Of a stretch of 64,000 nucleotides of DNA, positions 1 to 13,274 are shown in pieces. The position numbers and the translations under genes were made by a program. Source of the DNA: Aotearoamyces nothofagi (Eukaryota; Ascomycota; Leotiomycetes; Leotiales; Tympanidaceae); assembly GCA_015345905.1 (NCBI GenBank), contig JADDTR010000014.1, positions 62,001 through 126,000 on the forward strand. Reading direction: 5' to 3'. The notes under the pieces are model-generated. The model saw nothing but the letters and a program-made list of their open reading frames with translations, was not told the DNA's origin and ran no database searches. Every line of letters begins with the position of its first letter. Position 1 is the first letter of the stretch.

Positions 1-263
1 TGGAGACGATGTATGGTGCTGTTGAAGGAAAGCCGGTTGATAAGTAGATTTCAGGCATAATGGGTATGGGTTAGAGGTGTATGAAAGACGAGAGGAAGTG
101 GCTAAGAGGGTTAGCAAGTACGGTGGTTCAGCTAGTTCAGACTTCTGCAATGCAATGAATAGTATCACGGGTTTAGCGTTGAGAGACTGTCTTTTGGATT
201 TAAATCGTCTGTGATTTGTGATTGATTGATTCATGAGTGATTTGCGGGTGCCATGTAATGAAT
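1..263. other. Intergenic, no gene seen
   Basis: No supported coding region. Short open frames here lack family resemblance. The segment leads into the inverted repeat that starts at 264. Confidence 0.6.
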
Positions 264-437
264 GGCGCACTGACGCTCCGCTGGCCCTCCGGGGGCTGCT
301 GCCGCAGAGGCCGTCCCTGGCTTCTGGCATGGATCTAGAGGGAAGGCTGCAAATACATCGCTATCTCGTACACCAGACCGTCCACATCGGCCTCTGCGGC
401 AGCAGCCCCCGGAGGGCCAGCGGAGCGTCAGTGCGCC
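264..437. repeat. Perfect 49-bp inverted repeat with 76-nt loop
   Basis: Positions 264-312 and 389-437 are exact reverse complements over all 49 bases, separated by a 76-nt spacer (313-388). The arms are GC-rich and pairing stops abruptly at both outer ends. No target-site duplication or transposase is visible. It lies about 210 nt beyond the stop codon of the minus-strand gene at 651-2431, so a readthrough transcript would carry a very stable hairpin. The lack of any mismatch suggests recent origin or active homogenisation; that is inference. Confidence 0.95.
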
Positions 438-650
438 AGTCCGACCCGACCTGCGACCGGGTCTGGATCTGTGGGACGGCGATTTAAAGGGGGTTTCACA
501 GGTGGGGCTATCACGGTGGATGTTTTCATTGAACTGATGCTCTACTCTCTGCGACTATGCTACGCGTGGCAATGCGAGGGCGAGGGTTCTCATCGCTGGG
601 TGGCAAACGGATCCGGTCAGACGTGTGCGGGAGGGCATTGTGAGTCTTTG

Positions 651-2431
651 TCAGACAGTGGCGGTGGCGCGGCGCGCTTTGATCTCGACGGCTCTGAGCA
701 TGTATCGCAGCCGGGCCTCGCTGGCCTCGAGCCAGATCCTGCTCTGGTCCTCCTCTCGATCCTTGGCGCCGCCGGGCTTCTTTCTCCGGTCCTTGGTGGT
801 GCGGTTCTGGCGCGCCGCGATGCCGGTTTCGACGGCGGCGGACAGGGATTCCGAGGCGTCGACGTGGCACGAGAGGGTGAAGAGCCGCAGGAGGGTCTCG
901 ACGAGGAGCGAGACCTTTGCGTTGTCCTCGGCCGACGACGTGTTGGCGGCGAAGGGGAGGATGCATTCCTCGAGGAGGTCTTGCGTGAGGTTGTCGTTCT
1001 CGACGATCCGGCCCGGTGCGGCGGAGTGGAGGAGGCGGAGGAGGTGCAGCTGTGCGAGGGACGAGAGCGCCTCGGCGGAGAGGTGGGGCAGTGCGGATGG
1101 GGACACGAAGAGAGAGAAGGCGGGGAGGCCGAGTGGGCGGATCGAGTCGTAGAACAGCGCGTAGAGCTCGGCGCTGCTGGTGAGTGCGTCGGGGAACGTG
1201 TGGCACGCGAGAGAGAGCTGGGGATGTGTCAGTATGGGGGTTTTTTGGGGGGGAGGGCGGTTCTTTATCGAGACTCACCAGGGCTATGAGTCGCAGGCGT
1301 AGTCTGACGGCTTCTGGACCTCCCATTATTGCCGCAAGATCAGATGGGAGCGTTGCAGGCTGTAGCGAAGTGAGAATGGAGGAATCCGCATCGTCGGCAC
1401 TGCATCTTGCTCCATCGAAGGTGGTATCTTCGGCATCGTACTCGGTGTTGTCAATGTAGTCGCCGTATTTGTCCTTGTCTATGTCTACCTGGGATTCAGG
1501 CTTTCGTTTGGTGCCCGCCTGAGCCGTCTTCCGCTCTCTTGTCTCGTTCTCGAATACCTCGGGAAACGTTCTGATGGTTTCAGCTGATCCGTCTGTAAAG
1601 ATAGCCTTGACCGCGCGCCCGAGTCCGTGGGACCTGCCTCCGTGTGATATGTATCTCACGAGAATAGAATCCTGGAGCATTTTATGTTCAGAGTCGGGGT
1701 TCCCACTGTCGAGGCGCTCCCTCTCCTTCCAGTCCGCCTCAATGACGTCGAGCATGAATTCTAGCCATGTCTTCCAATATTCCCAGCGTTTCCTGTGCCT
1801 CACGCTACAATTGAAGGACCAGCCCACGACGTGCCAGAAATCATGCGCCCTGGTCCATAGGCTACTCTCGTTGGCGAGAGGCGTGCTGATGACCTCTTCG
1901 TCGCTTTGATCTGAGCTGTCGCTATCATTCCGACCTCTGCCACTTCGTATTCTTCGAGGGCCGCGTCTCCGTTGAGACGTGAAGACGAACGTTTCATCGA
2001 GGGCTGCATTCAGAGGGCCTGCTATGGCCAACAAGTTTCGCAGGTAGGTGAGGGAATGAGACGAAACTTCGAGTCTTTCGCGTGAGGAGGCTCGAGTTGT
2101 GTGGATTGGGTGGACGAGGAGAGTGCTGGCCAGGGCGATATGTATTGGCGGTGGTATGTAGGTAGACGGTGGAGAAGATGGATAAGATGTGCCGGATATG
2201 AGGAGGTTATTTAGCAGAGTCAGTGCGTTGGTATCTACTCGGTCAGTTTGTGCAGAAGTCGGCGGCGGGATGCATACATAGCTGTTCTTCTAGATAGACT
2301 AGGCAGTGGTGGAGGAGTTCGTATGGCAACTGCCTTGTACTGCGATACTGTGGAGGATTTGCATCATCGAGTATTGACATTGGGGAAGGTGGCGACTCAT
2401 CCGCGGTGTGGAAAGAAAGGGGGGAACTCAT
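651..2431 (-). CDS. Conserved fungal protein of unknown function (558 aa)
   Basis: Three exons on the minus strand: 2431-2278, 2234-1279 and 1217-651. The introns of 43 and 61 nt have GTATGC/TAG and GTGAGT/CAG ends, and the first has a CTGAC branch point. The spliced frame is open for 558 codons from an ATG at 2431. Visible parts are a Pro/Ser-rich N-terminus, a helical region, a basic acidic-flanked patch (RRRGPRRIRSGRGR), a Trp-rich block (FWHVVGWSFNCSVRH, then KRWEYWKTWLEFMLDVIE), an acidic linker around residues 310-340, and a Leu-rich helical C-terminus ending in a basic tail. The Trp-rich block resembles a protein family I associate with many Pezizomycotina, but I cannot name it or assign a function. 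The basic and acidic tracts suggest a nuclear protein (inference). Confidence 0.8.
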
Positions 2432-3006
2432 GGTGGGGGAGTCTTTCCATGGAGCGCGTTCGATGCGACAGCACCGACGCGGTCAGCACAAATGTTCTAG
2501 ACTTATTCGAATTGGGGATTTTAGGAGCAGATTGAAACGAGATTGCACAGTACAGCTCGAGAGCATACAGTAGCCCGGCATGTTTGTTATCCTCTTAAAG
2601 ATGCCGAAGCACATCGGATTTAGGATACACCTATTATATACAGCCTGCGGTTCCTGTCTTTGTAGGTTTCAGGCACGCATCACGGTGTGATGGCCTTGAA
2701 GCCCGAGGCATTCGATTTTCGCTGCGTCGTGACCTAGAGTAAATCCCATAAACATAAGCTAGGGGGGCCTCTTATATTAGATATTAGCAGCATTTATATC
2801 CCAAGCACTCAAAGTCCTATAATACGTAAAAACTGTATCAATTGTGAATTCCCAACTCTTCCTGACGCGGATATAAATATGGCTGACTCGGCGCATTCAC
2901 GGCGTTACGGGTAACGCAGGATTCCAGCACAAACTTTGGCGCCCTTATATAGTCAAATAACGGTTTCGGGTTCAAAACAGTCGGATCCGATCGGATTCAC
3001 AGCCTG
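2432..3006. other. Intergenic region, AT-rich
   Basis: Upstream region of the minus-strand gene at 651-2431 and leader of the Pol III-type cassette at 3007. It is AT-rich from about 2740 to 2960. No coding region is supported. Confidence 0.6.
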
Positions 3007-3226
3007 GGTGGTGTGGTGTAATGGTAGCACGTGGTAAGCATCAACCGAGTCGCCTAATTCAATTAGCAATCAACTAACAGTATCCCAGACGTTGTGGTGT
3101 ACACTCATCAGAGTTATATCTTCGCAATTCCCGTTTCAATCTGGGTTCGATTCCCAGCACCGCCATATGCGAATATGGATTGAAGACTTCGATGGTTCAA
3201 ATCCATCAGACTCGTCATAATTTTTT
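3007..3226 (+). ncRNA. Pol III-type cassette with tRNA-like arms
   Basis: An A-box-like D arm (3014-3030: GTGT, loop AATGGTA, GCAC) follows a 7-nt acceptor strand at 3007-3013. A perfect T arm with B box (3141-3157: CTGGG, TTCGATT, CCCAG) is followed by the matching acceptor strand CACCGCC at 3158-3164. A second T arm with B box lies at 3191-3207 (GATGG, TTCAAAT, CCATC), and a T6 terminator starts at 3221. D arm and first T arm are 110 nt apart, far more than in a normal tRNA. The gap holds an intron-like stretch (3035-3089: GTAAGC, CTAAC, CCCAG). I could not place an unambiguous anticodon, so no isotype is given. It may be an intron-bearing tRNA, a tandem pair, or a decayed or composite Pol III gene. 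Confidence 0.45.
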
Positions 3227-3238
3227 GCTTTTTCTTTC

Positions 3239-3257
3239 GCCTACTAGTAGTAGGCGC
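3239..3257. terminator. Hairpin (7-bp stem) with nearby T-runs
   Basis: CGCCTAC and GTAGGCG pair around a 5-nt loop. T-runs lie before (3221-3236) and after (3261-3269). It sits directly behind the Pol III-type cassette and could back up termination. The stem is seen; the role is inferred. Confidence 0.4.
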
Positions 3258-4734
3258 TTATCTTTTTTGATCTTCGCTAACAATTTATTTACGATATCGC
3301 TTCTCGCTTTCTCGTTTCCAGACGCAAGTTACTTACGTGCACGATAAGTCAGGCAGAAGACAAAGTTTAGTTGGCATACTTTTTTTGGTATCGAGATATA
3401 TGCTCTTGATATAGATATAGATAGATATATTACCTTTATCTGTTCTTACTATAGTTTTGATATCTTGAAACTATATATACCCTTTTTATATATAATGTAA
3501 ACTTTATTCTTAATATTTTGATTATAATTTTTTTACAAGTCCCTTCTATATATATATAATCGGCCGGGGACGGACAACATAGATGCAATAGGAGCAGAAA
3601 AGATCTAGAAATTCATAGTGCAACGGTCAAAGTTCATAAATCAAGAATTCTGGATTTCTGATAATTCCTTAGCTTTGTAGCAATCGTGCTCCTTTCCTTA
3701 CTCGTTAATGTTATGGGCCGACCCGCAGAGTTTAATTTTATCAGACCAGCGATCTCAGCCTTATGCCCTAACCATCTTTTCCCCGCGCAACCGCCGTCCC
3801 TCGATCCATTTACAGGTTCCTGTTCTTCCCTAGATATAGATACTCGACAAGTCAGGTCCCTCTAGACGTCATGACGCGTAATACGGTAACGGGGGATGTG
3901 GCAAACAGTAAGCGTTTCTGCAAAAGCCAATGCCACGGCCATCGCTCGCAGGTTCGGCATACACTCACTCAGTTGATGCTGCACCCACGATGACAGGGGC
4001 AGTGCCAGGATTAGAAACCCGCGACTTCAGCCCCCAAAGCCGATATTCTCGAGCAAGAAGCTCGAGCGTGCCGGTGAGGTCTCCCTCTCTCTTCTCTTTT
4101 CGATTATTGTATTCCTCTTTCCATCCTGTCTTGTCTTCTATCTATAAACTGCTTAGATACGAGTATATTCGTTCTGCGTTGCTTTCTTGCTCTGTGATTT
4201 GGCTTCAGCTCCTGTGGGCGGCCAAGCGAATGCGCATCGCTGTACGAGTACGTACCTTACATTGCGCGGCGACAGTCGACAGCCTTACCCGCCGCTGGGA
4301 TCGGCGCTGCGCAACCACGCGGGCTGTGCAAGGCAGCAGACGGCGACGCTGCAATAGTCTGCCCGGTTTAACTGATTGATAGCGACTGTTTCTGGAGCGG
4401 AGTGACGTTCGAAGGTTTGCTGTGGTGTCGGGGACAAGACTTCGTCCGCTCCTTGGATGCTGGGAGGTGCGCGATAAGGCATTTGGGTTGCTGCACTCTG
4501 ACGCTCGTTTTGATTGTGCTTTGTGGTGGATTTAAAGGGATCTCTGGTATGGTTTGTCTTCAGGATTCCCGACTGCTGGATTTGGGAGTAACTTGGCTAA
4601 TGAGTTCTATGTGCAGTAGCCATATTCGAACTCGAATTCGACGCGATATATACCTATCTTCAAATCGATTATAACGATATACACGATACGTAATTTGGGG
4701 GATTCAGCTAAAGCTTTTGCTGTGATATGGTGAT
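3258..4734. other. Intergenic, AT-rich, upstream of the DUF3433 gene
   Basis: Very AT-rich from about 3360 to 3560, with TATATA runs and GATATAG repeats, then more balanced sequence to the ATG at 4735. A 149-codon plus-strand frame at 3930-4379 has no recognisable domain and atypical composition, so it is not annotated. Confidence 0.55.
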
Positions 4735-7452
4735 ATGGCCAAGCGTGGCTCAGAGGAGGCTTATCCTTTGGCAGAGAGGTCATTATCAAAGGATTCGCTT
4801 GTTGAACCCGGACCAAGTAGTCGTATATCTTCTGTCTCGGATCTCAGTTCTCCGTCGCCTTCATTAGGACTGTATGACCCTGAAATAGAGCGACCACATT
4901 CTCAAGACTTTATATCGCCTCAGACATCAAAGGAAGATTTACAATCTCGTACAGAGCCGCTAGCATATAGTGCTCAGGATGGCGTTGATATCAGCCATGC
5001 ACAACACACTGAGTTGTCGGGTAAGAAGCACAGGCAGTCAATACCGCTATCAGATATTCGGAGGAGCGGGCCACCTCCATCTCCATCATCTGGACTCAGC
5101 CAAAGATTCTCTTGGGAATCTGCTGGCGAGTATGTCCCATTTCCACCGGTAGCGAAGTCTGCCAGTAGTCGAGTTACAGCTGGGCGTTTAAAATTCATCC
5201 GCACACCTACGAGACTGCTGTCACGACACCATGCAATCCCAGAAGAGGATGATGAGATGGGCGTCGGTCTTATGGGCTCTACAACATTCGGATCGGGAGG
5301 GACTGCATATTCCCCAATTGGCTATGTAAATGAGGATGATTCGGAGGAAATCGGTGTGGATATCTCGTCTTTCACCGGGCCAATGAGTCCCCACGATACA
5401 GCAACTGTTCTTCAATATCGTCGACTCGAGTCAGAAGGTCAGCTTACTGGGGGGCTCGGTATTGGGTTCAAACCAGATGTGATCATAAATAGCAGAGATC
5501 TTTATGCAGCTGCGGCAACATCGCCGGTCGAAGTCTCCCGTCGATTATCCAGGAGGAATGGTAGTCTTGCTCGAGCTCCCACACTGAGAGACCTCGGGCA
5601 GAGAGAAGCCAATAAACGGGGACAGATTATCGAGGTGGTTGTGGAAGAAGAGCCTGTTCAACAGGATATAAGTTCTAACTTTGACCCGACTAATTGCAGC
5701 TTAAAACGTACGGTACCACTCGCCATAGTTGAGACGTACTATCCACAAGCAAACTGGAAACCTATTTCCATGCGATGGCCATATCTTACGTTCCTCATTG
5801 TTATCTCTGCTACCCTTGCCGTGGTACAAGAGTATTTATATCGAAGATCACATCACAAAGCCCTGTACACTTTCAATTCACCTACGGATATCAATGCCTT
5901 TGACTACTTTACATTCAAGTACCTACCGGCTATTCTTGCCGTGGCATATGGAATCCTCTGGCAGTTGACCGATTTCGAAATAAAAAGATTAGAGGCTTTT
6001 TATCAACTGTCGAAAAACGGTGGAGCATTGGCAGCCGAATCAATTAACGTGGATTATGTTACCGTCTTCAATATTTTAAGGCCATTCAGGGCTGTCAGAT
6101 ACAAGCACTGGGCAGTTGCGATCTCGTCTATGGCTAGTTTATTAGCGGTGTCTCTTGTACCAACTCTACAATCTGCGTCCGTTATTCTCGAGCCAGACCA
6201 ATCTGAACGGTTAGCGAACCCACACGGCACCAAATACATCACCATTGATGCAGTATGGTCTCGATTCTTGACGGCTATTTTGGCAATTATAGCTGCTATG
6301 GGTTGCGTATTACTCTATCAGCTTCAACGGCGTCGATCAGGATTAGTGGCAGATGTAAAAGGTATTGCGGGTATTGCAGCTATGGCTACTAGGAGTCATG
6401 TATTGATGGATTTCAAGGACTTAGATACAGTCCCACCAAAAGATATCCACAACAAACTTAGAGACCACCGGTACACTCTACGCAACTCATCACTAGCGCC
6501 AGATAACGACGCGGAAATTTCTCGAGAGGACAAGCATAAATATGACCAATATCGCCTCGATGAAAACCCACATCCTATCATGCTACGACGGGTCGCTTGC
6601 GTCCCCTTCATCATTGGTATGATAGTGTTCCTTGGCTTCATTCCCATTGTCCTTTTCTCCAAAGCCAACGTTATCATCGACAAGATCCCATGGCTTCTCA
6701 CTGCCCTCGCAGTCATCATCAAAATTGTTTTTCAAACCATGGAACAGGATGTTCGCATGATGGAGCCTTTCTATCGGCTTTCATGCCGTCATGCACCGCC
6801 GAAAGTTCTCACTCTCGATTATACGGGCATGGCATTCGGATACATGCCTATCCGTGCCGCTGTTAACGGCGATTATCTTGTTGCTCTTGTCGGCTTTGGC
6901 TCTGTTCTCGCAGAAGTATTAACAGTCTGCGCCACCTCTTTTGCTGGCGTAACAGGTGCCGAGTTCCTTCCTCTAAAACTTAACGGATCAAATCCCCGCA
7001 ATGGCACCTACTCTCCCAGCAATGACACCTACTCGGCATCCCCAGACTCGGGACAAGAAACCATGCTCTCATTCTGGGTCTCCTTCGGTCTCTCCATCAC
7101 CATCACATTATACCTCATCCTCACTACATCCTTCGTTCTCCGCCTCCGTCACCACCCCTTTCTACCACGTCAGCCTTCGACAATCGCCTCAGTGCTAGCA
7201 TATATCCATCAAAGCAAAATGCTCTACGATTTCGTCGGCAAAGAGAAAGACGACATCGATAACGAGAAGATGGTGCAGCGTCTCGCTGAGATGGGGAAGA
7301 CATATGGCCTAGGTTGGTTTACGGGACGCGATGGTGAGATCCATTGTGGAGTCGACGTCGAGGAACTGAGGGGTGGCTACAAGCATAGGAAACTGGAGGA
7401 TGTCAGGAAGATGACGCTTATGGGCGGGAGCGGGGGGTGGGAACATTATTGA
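4735..7452 (+). CDS. DUF3433-domain multi-pass membrane protein (905 aa)
   Basis: One uninterrupted exon of 905 codons from the ATG at 4735. About 340 N-terminal residues are polar, Ser/Pro-rich and probably cytosolic. Then come two copies of the fungal DUF3433 module. Each has membrane helices and the hallmark segment, W-Q-L-T-D-F-E-I-K-R-L-E-A-F-Y-Q-L-S in copy 1 (about residues 407-425) and M-E-Q-D-V-R-M-M-E-P-F-Y-R-L-S in copy 2. A further hydrophobic helix (SFWVSFGLSITITLYLILTT) lies near residue 785, followed by a short hydrophilic tail. The two-module layout is typical of the family, which is confined to filamentous fungi and has no known biochemical role. Database labels calling such proteins enzymes are unreliable. 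Confidence 0.9.
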   Translation: MAKRGSEEAYPLAERSLSKDSLVEPGPSSRISSVSDLSSPSPSLGLYDPEIERPHSQDFISPQTSKEDLQSRTEPLAYSAQDGVDISHAQHTELSGKKHRQSIPLSDIRRSGPPPSPSSGLSQRFSWESAGEYVPFPPVAKSASSRVTAGRLKFIRTPTRLLSRHHAIPEEDDEMGVGLMGSTTFGSGGTAYSPIGYVNEDDSEEIGVDISSFTGPMSPHDTATVLQYRRLESEGQLTGGLGIGFKPDVIINSRDLYAAAATSPVEVSRRLSRRNGSLARAPTLRDLGQREANKRGQIIEVVVEEEPVQQDISSNFDPTNCSLKRTVPLAIVETYYPQANWKPISMRWPYLTFLIVISATLAVVQEYLYRRSHHKALYTFNSPTDINAFDYFTFKYLPAILAVAYGILWQLTDFEIKRLEAFYQLSKNGGALAAESINVDYVTVFNILRPFRAVRYKHWAVAISSMASLLAVSLVPTLQSASVILEPDQSERLANPHGTKYITIDAVWSRFLTAILAIIAAMGCVLLYQLQRRRSGLVADVKGIAGIAAMATRSHVLMDFKDLDTVPPKDIHNKLRDHRYTLRNSSLAPDNDAEISREDKHKYDQYRLDENPHPIMLRRVACVPFIIGMIVFLGFIPIVLFSKANVIIDKIPWLLTALAVIIKIVFQTMEQDVRMMEPFYRLSCRHAPPKVLTLDYTGMAFGYMPIRAAVNGDYLVALVGFGSVLAEVLTVCATSFAGVTGAEFLPLKLNGSNPRNGTYSPSNDTYSASPDSGQETMLSFWVSFGLSITITLYLILTTSFVLRLRHHPFLPRQPSTIASVLAYIHQSKMLYDFVGKEKDDIDNEKMVQRLAEMGKTYGLGWFTGRDGEIHCGVDVEELRGGYKHRKLEDVRKMTLMGGSGGWEHY

Positions 7453-7514
7453 GATCAGCTAAGGGATGTTTGTTTTTGAGCTTGCTTTTGCTTTTCTTTT
7501 GCCTTTCAAGCGCG

Positions 7515-7588
7515 TAGATACCACAAATACATATATATAGCTTATAGAAACAAGAAATTACAACTAAATCAAAATCTTTCGTTTTCGA
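7515..7588 (+). repeat. Direct repeat, copy 1
   Basis: About 70 bp just behind the DUF3433 stop codon. It is similar to 7753-7817 (shared GATACCA, TATAGAAACRAGAAATTACAA and CTTTCGT blocks), with small gaps and substitutions. It probably lies in the 3' untranslated or polyadenylation region. Confidence 0.7.
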
Positions 7589-7752
7589 TTATGCCGCATT
7601 TGTTTTATGGCACGGTTGCCTTTTATTTCCCGAACTCTGGACCCGGCAGACGGCTCTATCCAACAACACGCCGCCCAGATCTAGAACTGCGCCCTCTCCC
7701 TCCTGTCGACGCCCAGCTACTCCTCTTGCAACGAATAGTTCCGTTGCTTGAA

Positions 7753-7817
7753 AGATACCATATACATATAGTATATAGAAACGAGAAATTACAAACTGAA
7801 TCAGAACCTTTCGTCAA
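7753..7817 (+). repeat. Direct repeat, copy 2
   Basis: Diverged second copy of 7515-7588, about 170 bp downstream. It may duplicate a 3'-end processing region. Confidence 0.7.
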
Positions 7818-8926
7818 GAACCGACAGCAGTGGTTCTCGAAAGCTGATTAGCGCTCAATTACTGAGGGGGGGGGGGGTTATCCGCACGGTGCTCTGGGCT
7901 TATAACCAGTCGTTGGGGGATGGACGGACACGCGATACAGCCAGCTACCTAGTTCTCTGGCGGACTAAAGTAGGGCCTTGGTATGTACCGTACAGGCCTC
8001 AATGAGAGAATTCAGCCACTGCGGCTCTACGGGGGAAGTATCAAGCGGCTACTACATCGTTTTTTTCCAACTCTCTACCCCTGTCTGCTTATAGCTTCTG
8101 TCCCCTCAGCATTTTTTTGACACCTCAATACCTCAACGACATCTACCTTATTACTCTCTCTTTCCGCAAACCTGCGTCTCTGAAAACATCCTGAAAGCTA
8201 TCGGCGCTTTGAGATATCCCTATTCTGACATGGGATTGCTAAAGTCCTGTCTGTCTTTATTGGGGGATGTGTCGTCGCCACAGGCGTGTTGTCCCCAAGC
8301 CTAATGCCCTCGAATTCTCGATCATCGCAAACTCAGTCCGGAACTGATACTCCCCATCGCAGATTTCTTACCGGCTGCTTCAGCTGCCTCCTTATCTCTC
8401 TGTTGTACAGCGGCTTATTCTTTGATCGGCGTACGGTATCGAAGAACTGGGCGAGACCGTGCGGGCTTTGACACTTTCGAATCCTTGGAGCTGTTGGAGC
8501 GAGACCTGCCTGGCCACGTTGCATGCTATCATTGCAAGAAGCTCTATGCAATTGAGCATGCAATGATTTCGAGTTGCTGCACGAGTGGAACGGTACCCTA
8601 ACCGGGCAGGTCAGGAGCTGAGACAAACTGTTGTCGGTGAAGGACGAGGAATCGTTGGAGTTCGACAACATAGCCAATATAGTCGCCATTGGTATTTAAA
8701 ACGCTAGCTCTGGATAACATCTATGCACATACAATGATATAAGCAATCTATGACTTTCTCCAAACCCCTTTCTATATCTAGGGGTATGTATTAGCATGTG
8801 CTGCTGTTGTCGAGAGCTGAGGATTCACTGTACTACCATACCATGTAGAGAACTTGATCGGGCTTGACTGTTTTGAACTTGAACAACTAAGGGTAGAACT
8901 AGCAGTGCCCGTTGGGTCTAATCTAT

Positions 8927-11570
<2,644 letters not shown>

Positions 11571-12117
11571 CTAGACTTGGGACATGGATGGCCCACCTCT
11601 GCGCAGACCACCTCGGCTTGACACGCCGCCACGCGAGCTGAGGGCATTCAAGACCAGGGTGGCGACGTATGTTGCGAACAAGAACCACAAGAAGGCGGTG
11701 CTGGCTTGGAGCTCGCGGCATGTCTTTTCGGGATGGCCGGACCCACTGGTCAGGCTGTTCGAGTCGGTATATGACTAGACAATCGTCAGAATGCCAAAGC
11801 GCGATGAGACTCTTGGATATACTTACACTATTAGCACAGCTGTGCGCGCCTAGCTTGGCAGCCAAAACAACACCGGCAATGAAGGTAAACAACACGGAGA
11901 AGCCGTCGAAAGCGAGCACGACAATAGCCGGGATAAGCTCAGCGAACGATTCTACGAATCCTAGGATAAGCGTGATCCAGGACCACACTGCGACGAAGAG
12001 GGCAAAGCTGACTGCTGCTGGGCTACTGCCGGAGGCAATGACGTTGCCAACCAGTGCTGTGATGAGGAGGGTCCACAGCAGCTGGAGACTTCGAAGGCCG
12101 ACCTGGACGATATTCAT
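11571..12117 (-). CDS. MARVEL-domain membrane protein, Nce102-like (164 aa)
   Basis: Two exons, 12117-11827 and 11774-11571, joined across a 52-nt intron (GTAAGT/TAG) give 164 aa. Four membrane segments are visible: about residues 12-29, 35-55, 61-90 and 124-145. There is a short loop with Cys94 and Cys116 between helices 3 and 4 and a Gly/Arg-rich tail (RGGLRRGGPS). Four helices with short termini are the MARVEL fold; fungal members such as Nce102 organise plasma-membrane (eisosome) domains. Assignment to Nce102 itself is not certain. Confidence 0.85.
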
Positions 12118-12686
12118 TATGGCGGTCGGGGTCTGGAGGTGCGGCTATAGGAGCGAAAGAGGTGGGTGTGTGCAGGTGCAGGTGCAGGTGGAGGTGGAGG
12201 TGGAGGCGTTGTTGACGAAGGTGTTGATGCAGTGGGGAGGAAATGCTTTTAATTCCTCAGCGAGTGTCGATTTACTGACGGAGGCGGAGCGGGCGGGCTA
12301 TGACGTGACGACTGCTATGCTAACCGCCAGGCTCGCAGGAGCTACGGGACGGGGAAAGCGAGGCGCGGGTAAAGGAAGGGTTCGAGGGATGACGACGGCG
12401 ATGACTAGACAGACACGCGAAACCGGATATCTTGATATTGTGGATTCTTGTTTCAAAGATCGAGGTGGAGAGGATTGTTTTGCGTCTTCGGAGATGCGAT
12501 GTTTGCAAGAGAGCTTCCAGCGCAGGAGGGCATTGAGTGGGATGATGTTTTCGTGTTCTTGCGGGTGTGGTCTGCTTGCTCTGGTGAATTGCCACGACAA
12601 CCGAGCGATTAATAGCCGGCATCGATTGACTGAAGGGTTCAGGGTGTCAGGGCCACCTACGCCTTGTTTTGCAGTGCAACGATGGC

Positions 12687-12747
12687 GGTCCAGAGGTGGT
12701 CCAGAGGCGGTCCAGAGGCCTTCCAGAGGCCATCCAGTCCAGAGGCC
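12687..12747 (+). repeat. Short tandem repeat, CCAGAGG units
   Basis: Five copies of a CCAGAGG core with 3-5 nt of variable spacing. Confidence 0.85.
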
Positions 12748-13239
12748 ATGCAGACATTCCCGTCCCCAGGCATGTTATTACAGTCATGTTGCTACGTAGC
12801 CCCTACGACCCGGTAGTGCATTCTTTGTTTCTTTGTTTCTTGGTTCTAGAGCCTCTGGGCGTCTCTCCCAGCCAGTCACAGGGCCTCGATGAAATGCAAA
12901 CGCGCGCACTGCCGCAATTAAGCTTTAGGCGCAGCCCGTGCTCCAAGCTTCGTTGACGTCAGCGGCTCTGTATCAGATCATGTGATGGCCACCTCGGAGC
13001 TCGAGATCCAGTGACTGCGCGTGCCGGCCCACGGCTGAGCGCATGGGAATGAATTCGGGAAGGGTCTAAGAATATGATTCCATCTGGCTTGCATTTGGCT
13101 CTTTAGAATATGGAGGGAAAGGGTCAACTCGGCTTGGATTGTGTTGAAGATATGAAAACTTCAGCAGCGAAATATGTCTGATTCTGTTATCCTCTTAGCA
13201 GCCTAGAATTGGTCAGGTCGAGCTATTGCTGAAGGGAAT

Positions 13240-13274
13240 AAATTGAGGACATTGAGGAAATTGAGGAAATTGAG
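13240..13274 (+). repeat. Short tandem repeat, ATTGAGGAAA units
   Basis: Three and a half near-identical units of about 10 nt. Confidence 0.8.

Larger units (their letters stand above)
7453..8926. other. Intergenic region with a local duplication and a G12 run
   Basis: Contains the direct repeat at 7515-7588/7753-7817, a G12 homopolymer at 7866-7877 and a pyrimidine-rich stretch around 8040-8180. A 118-codon minus-strand frame at 8333-8689 has no recognisable domain and is not called a gene. Confidence 0.5.

Noticed and set aside
471-1289. 272-codon plus-strand frame
   Set aside because: Antisense to the spliced conserved gene at 651-2431; Gly/Glu/Arg-rich by complement of its GC-rich exon, with no domain.
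3930-4379. 149-codon plus-strand frame upstream of the DUF3433 gene
   Set aside because: Composition is not protein-like and there is no domain or splice signal; probably promoter DNA.
8333-8689. 118-codon minus-strand frame
   Set aside because: No domain, no conserved block and no second exon; a chance frame is more likely.
11669-12799. 376-codon plus-strand frame
   Set aside because: Antisense to the MARVEL gene and then through GGTGGA and CCAGAGG repeats; no domain.
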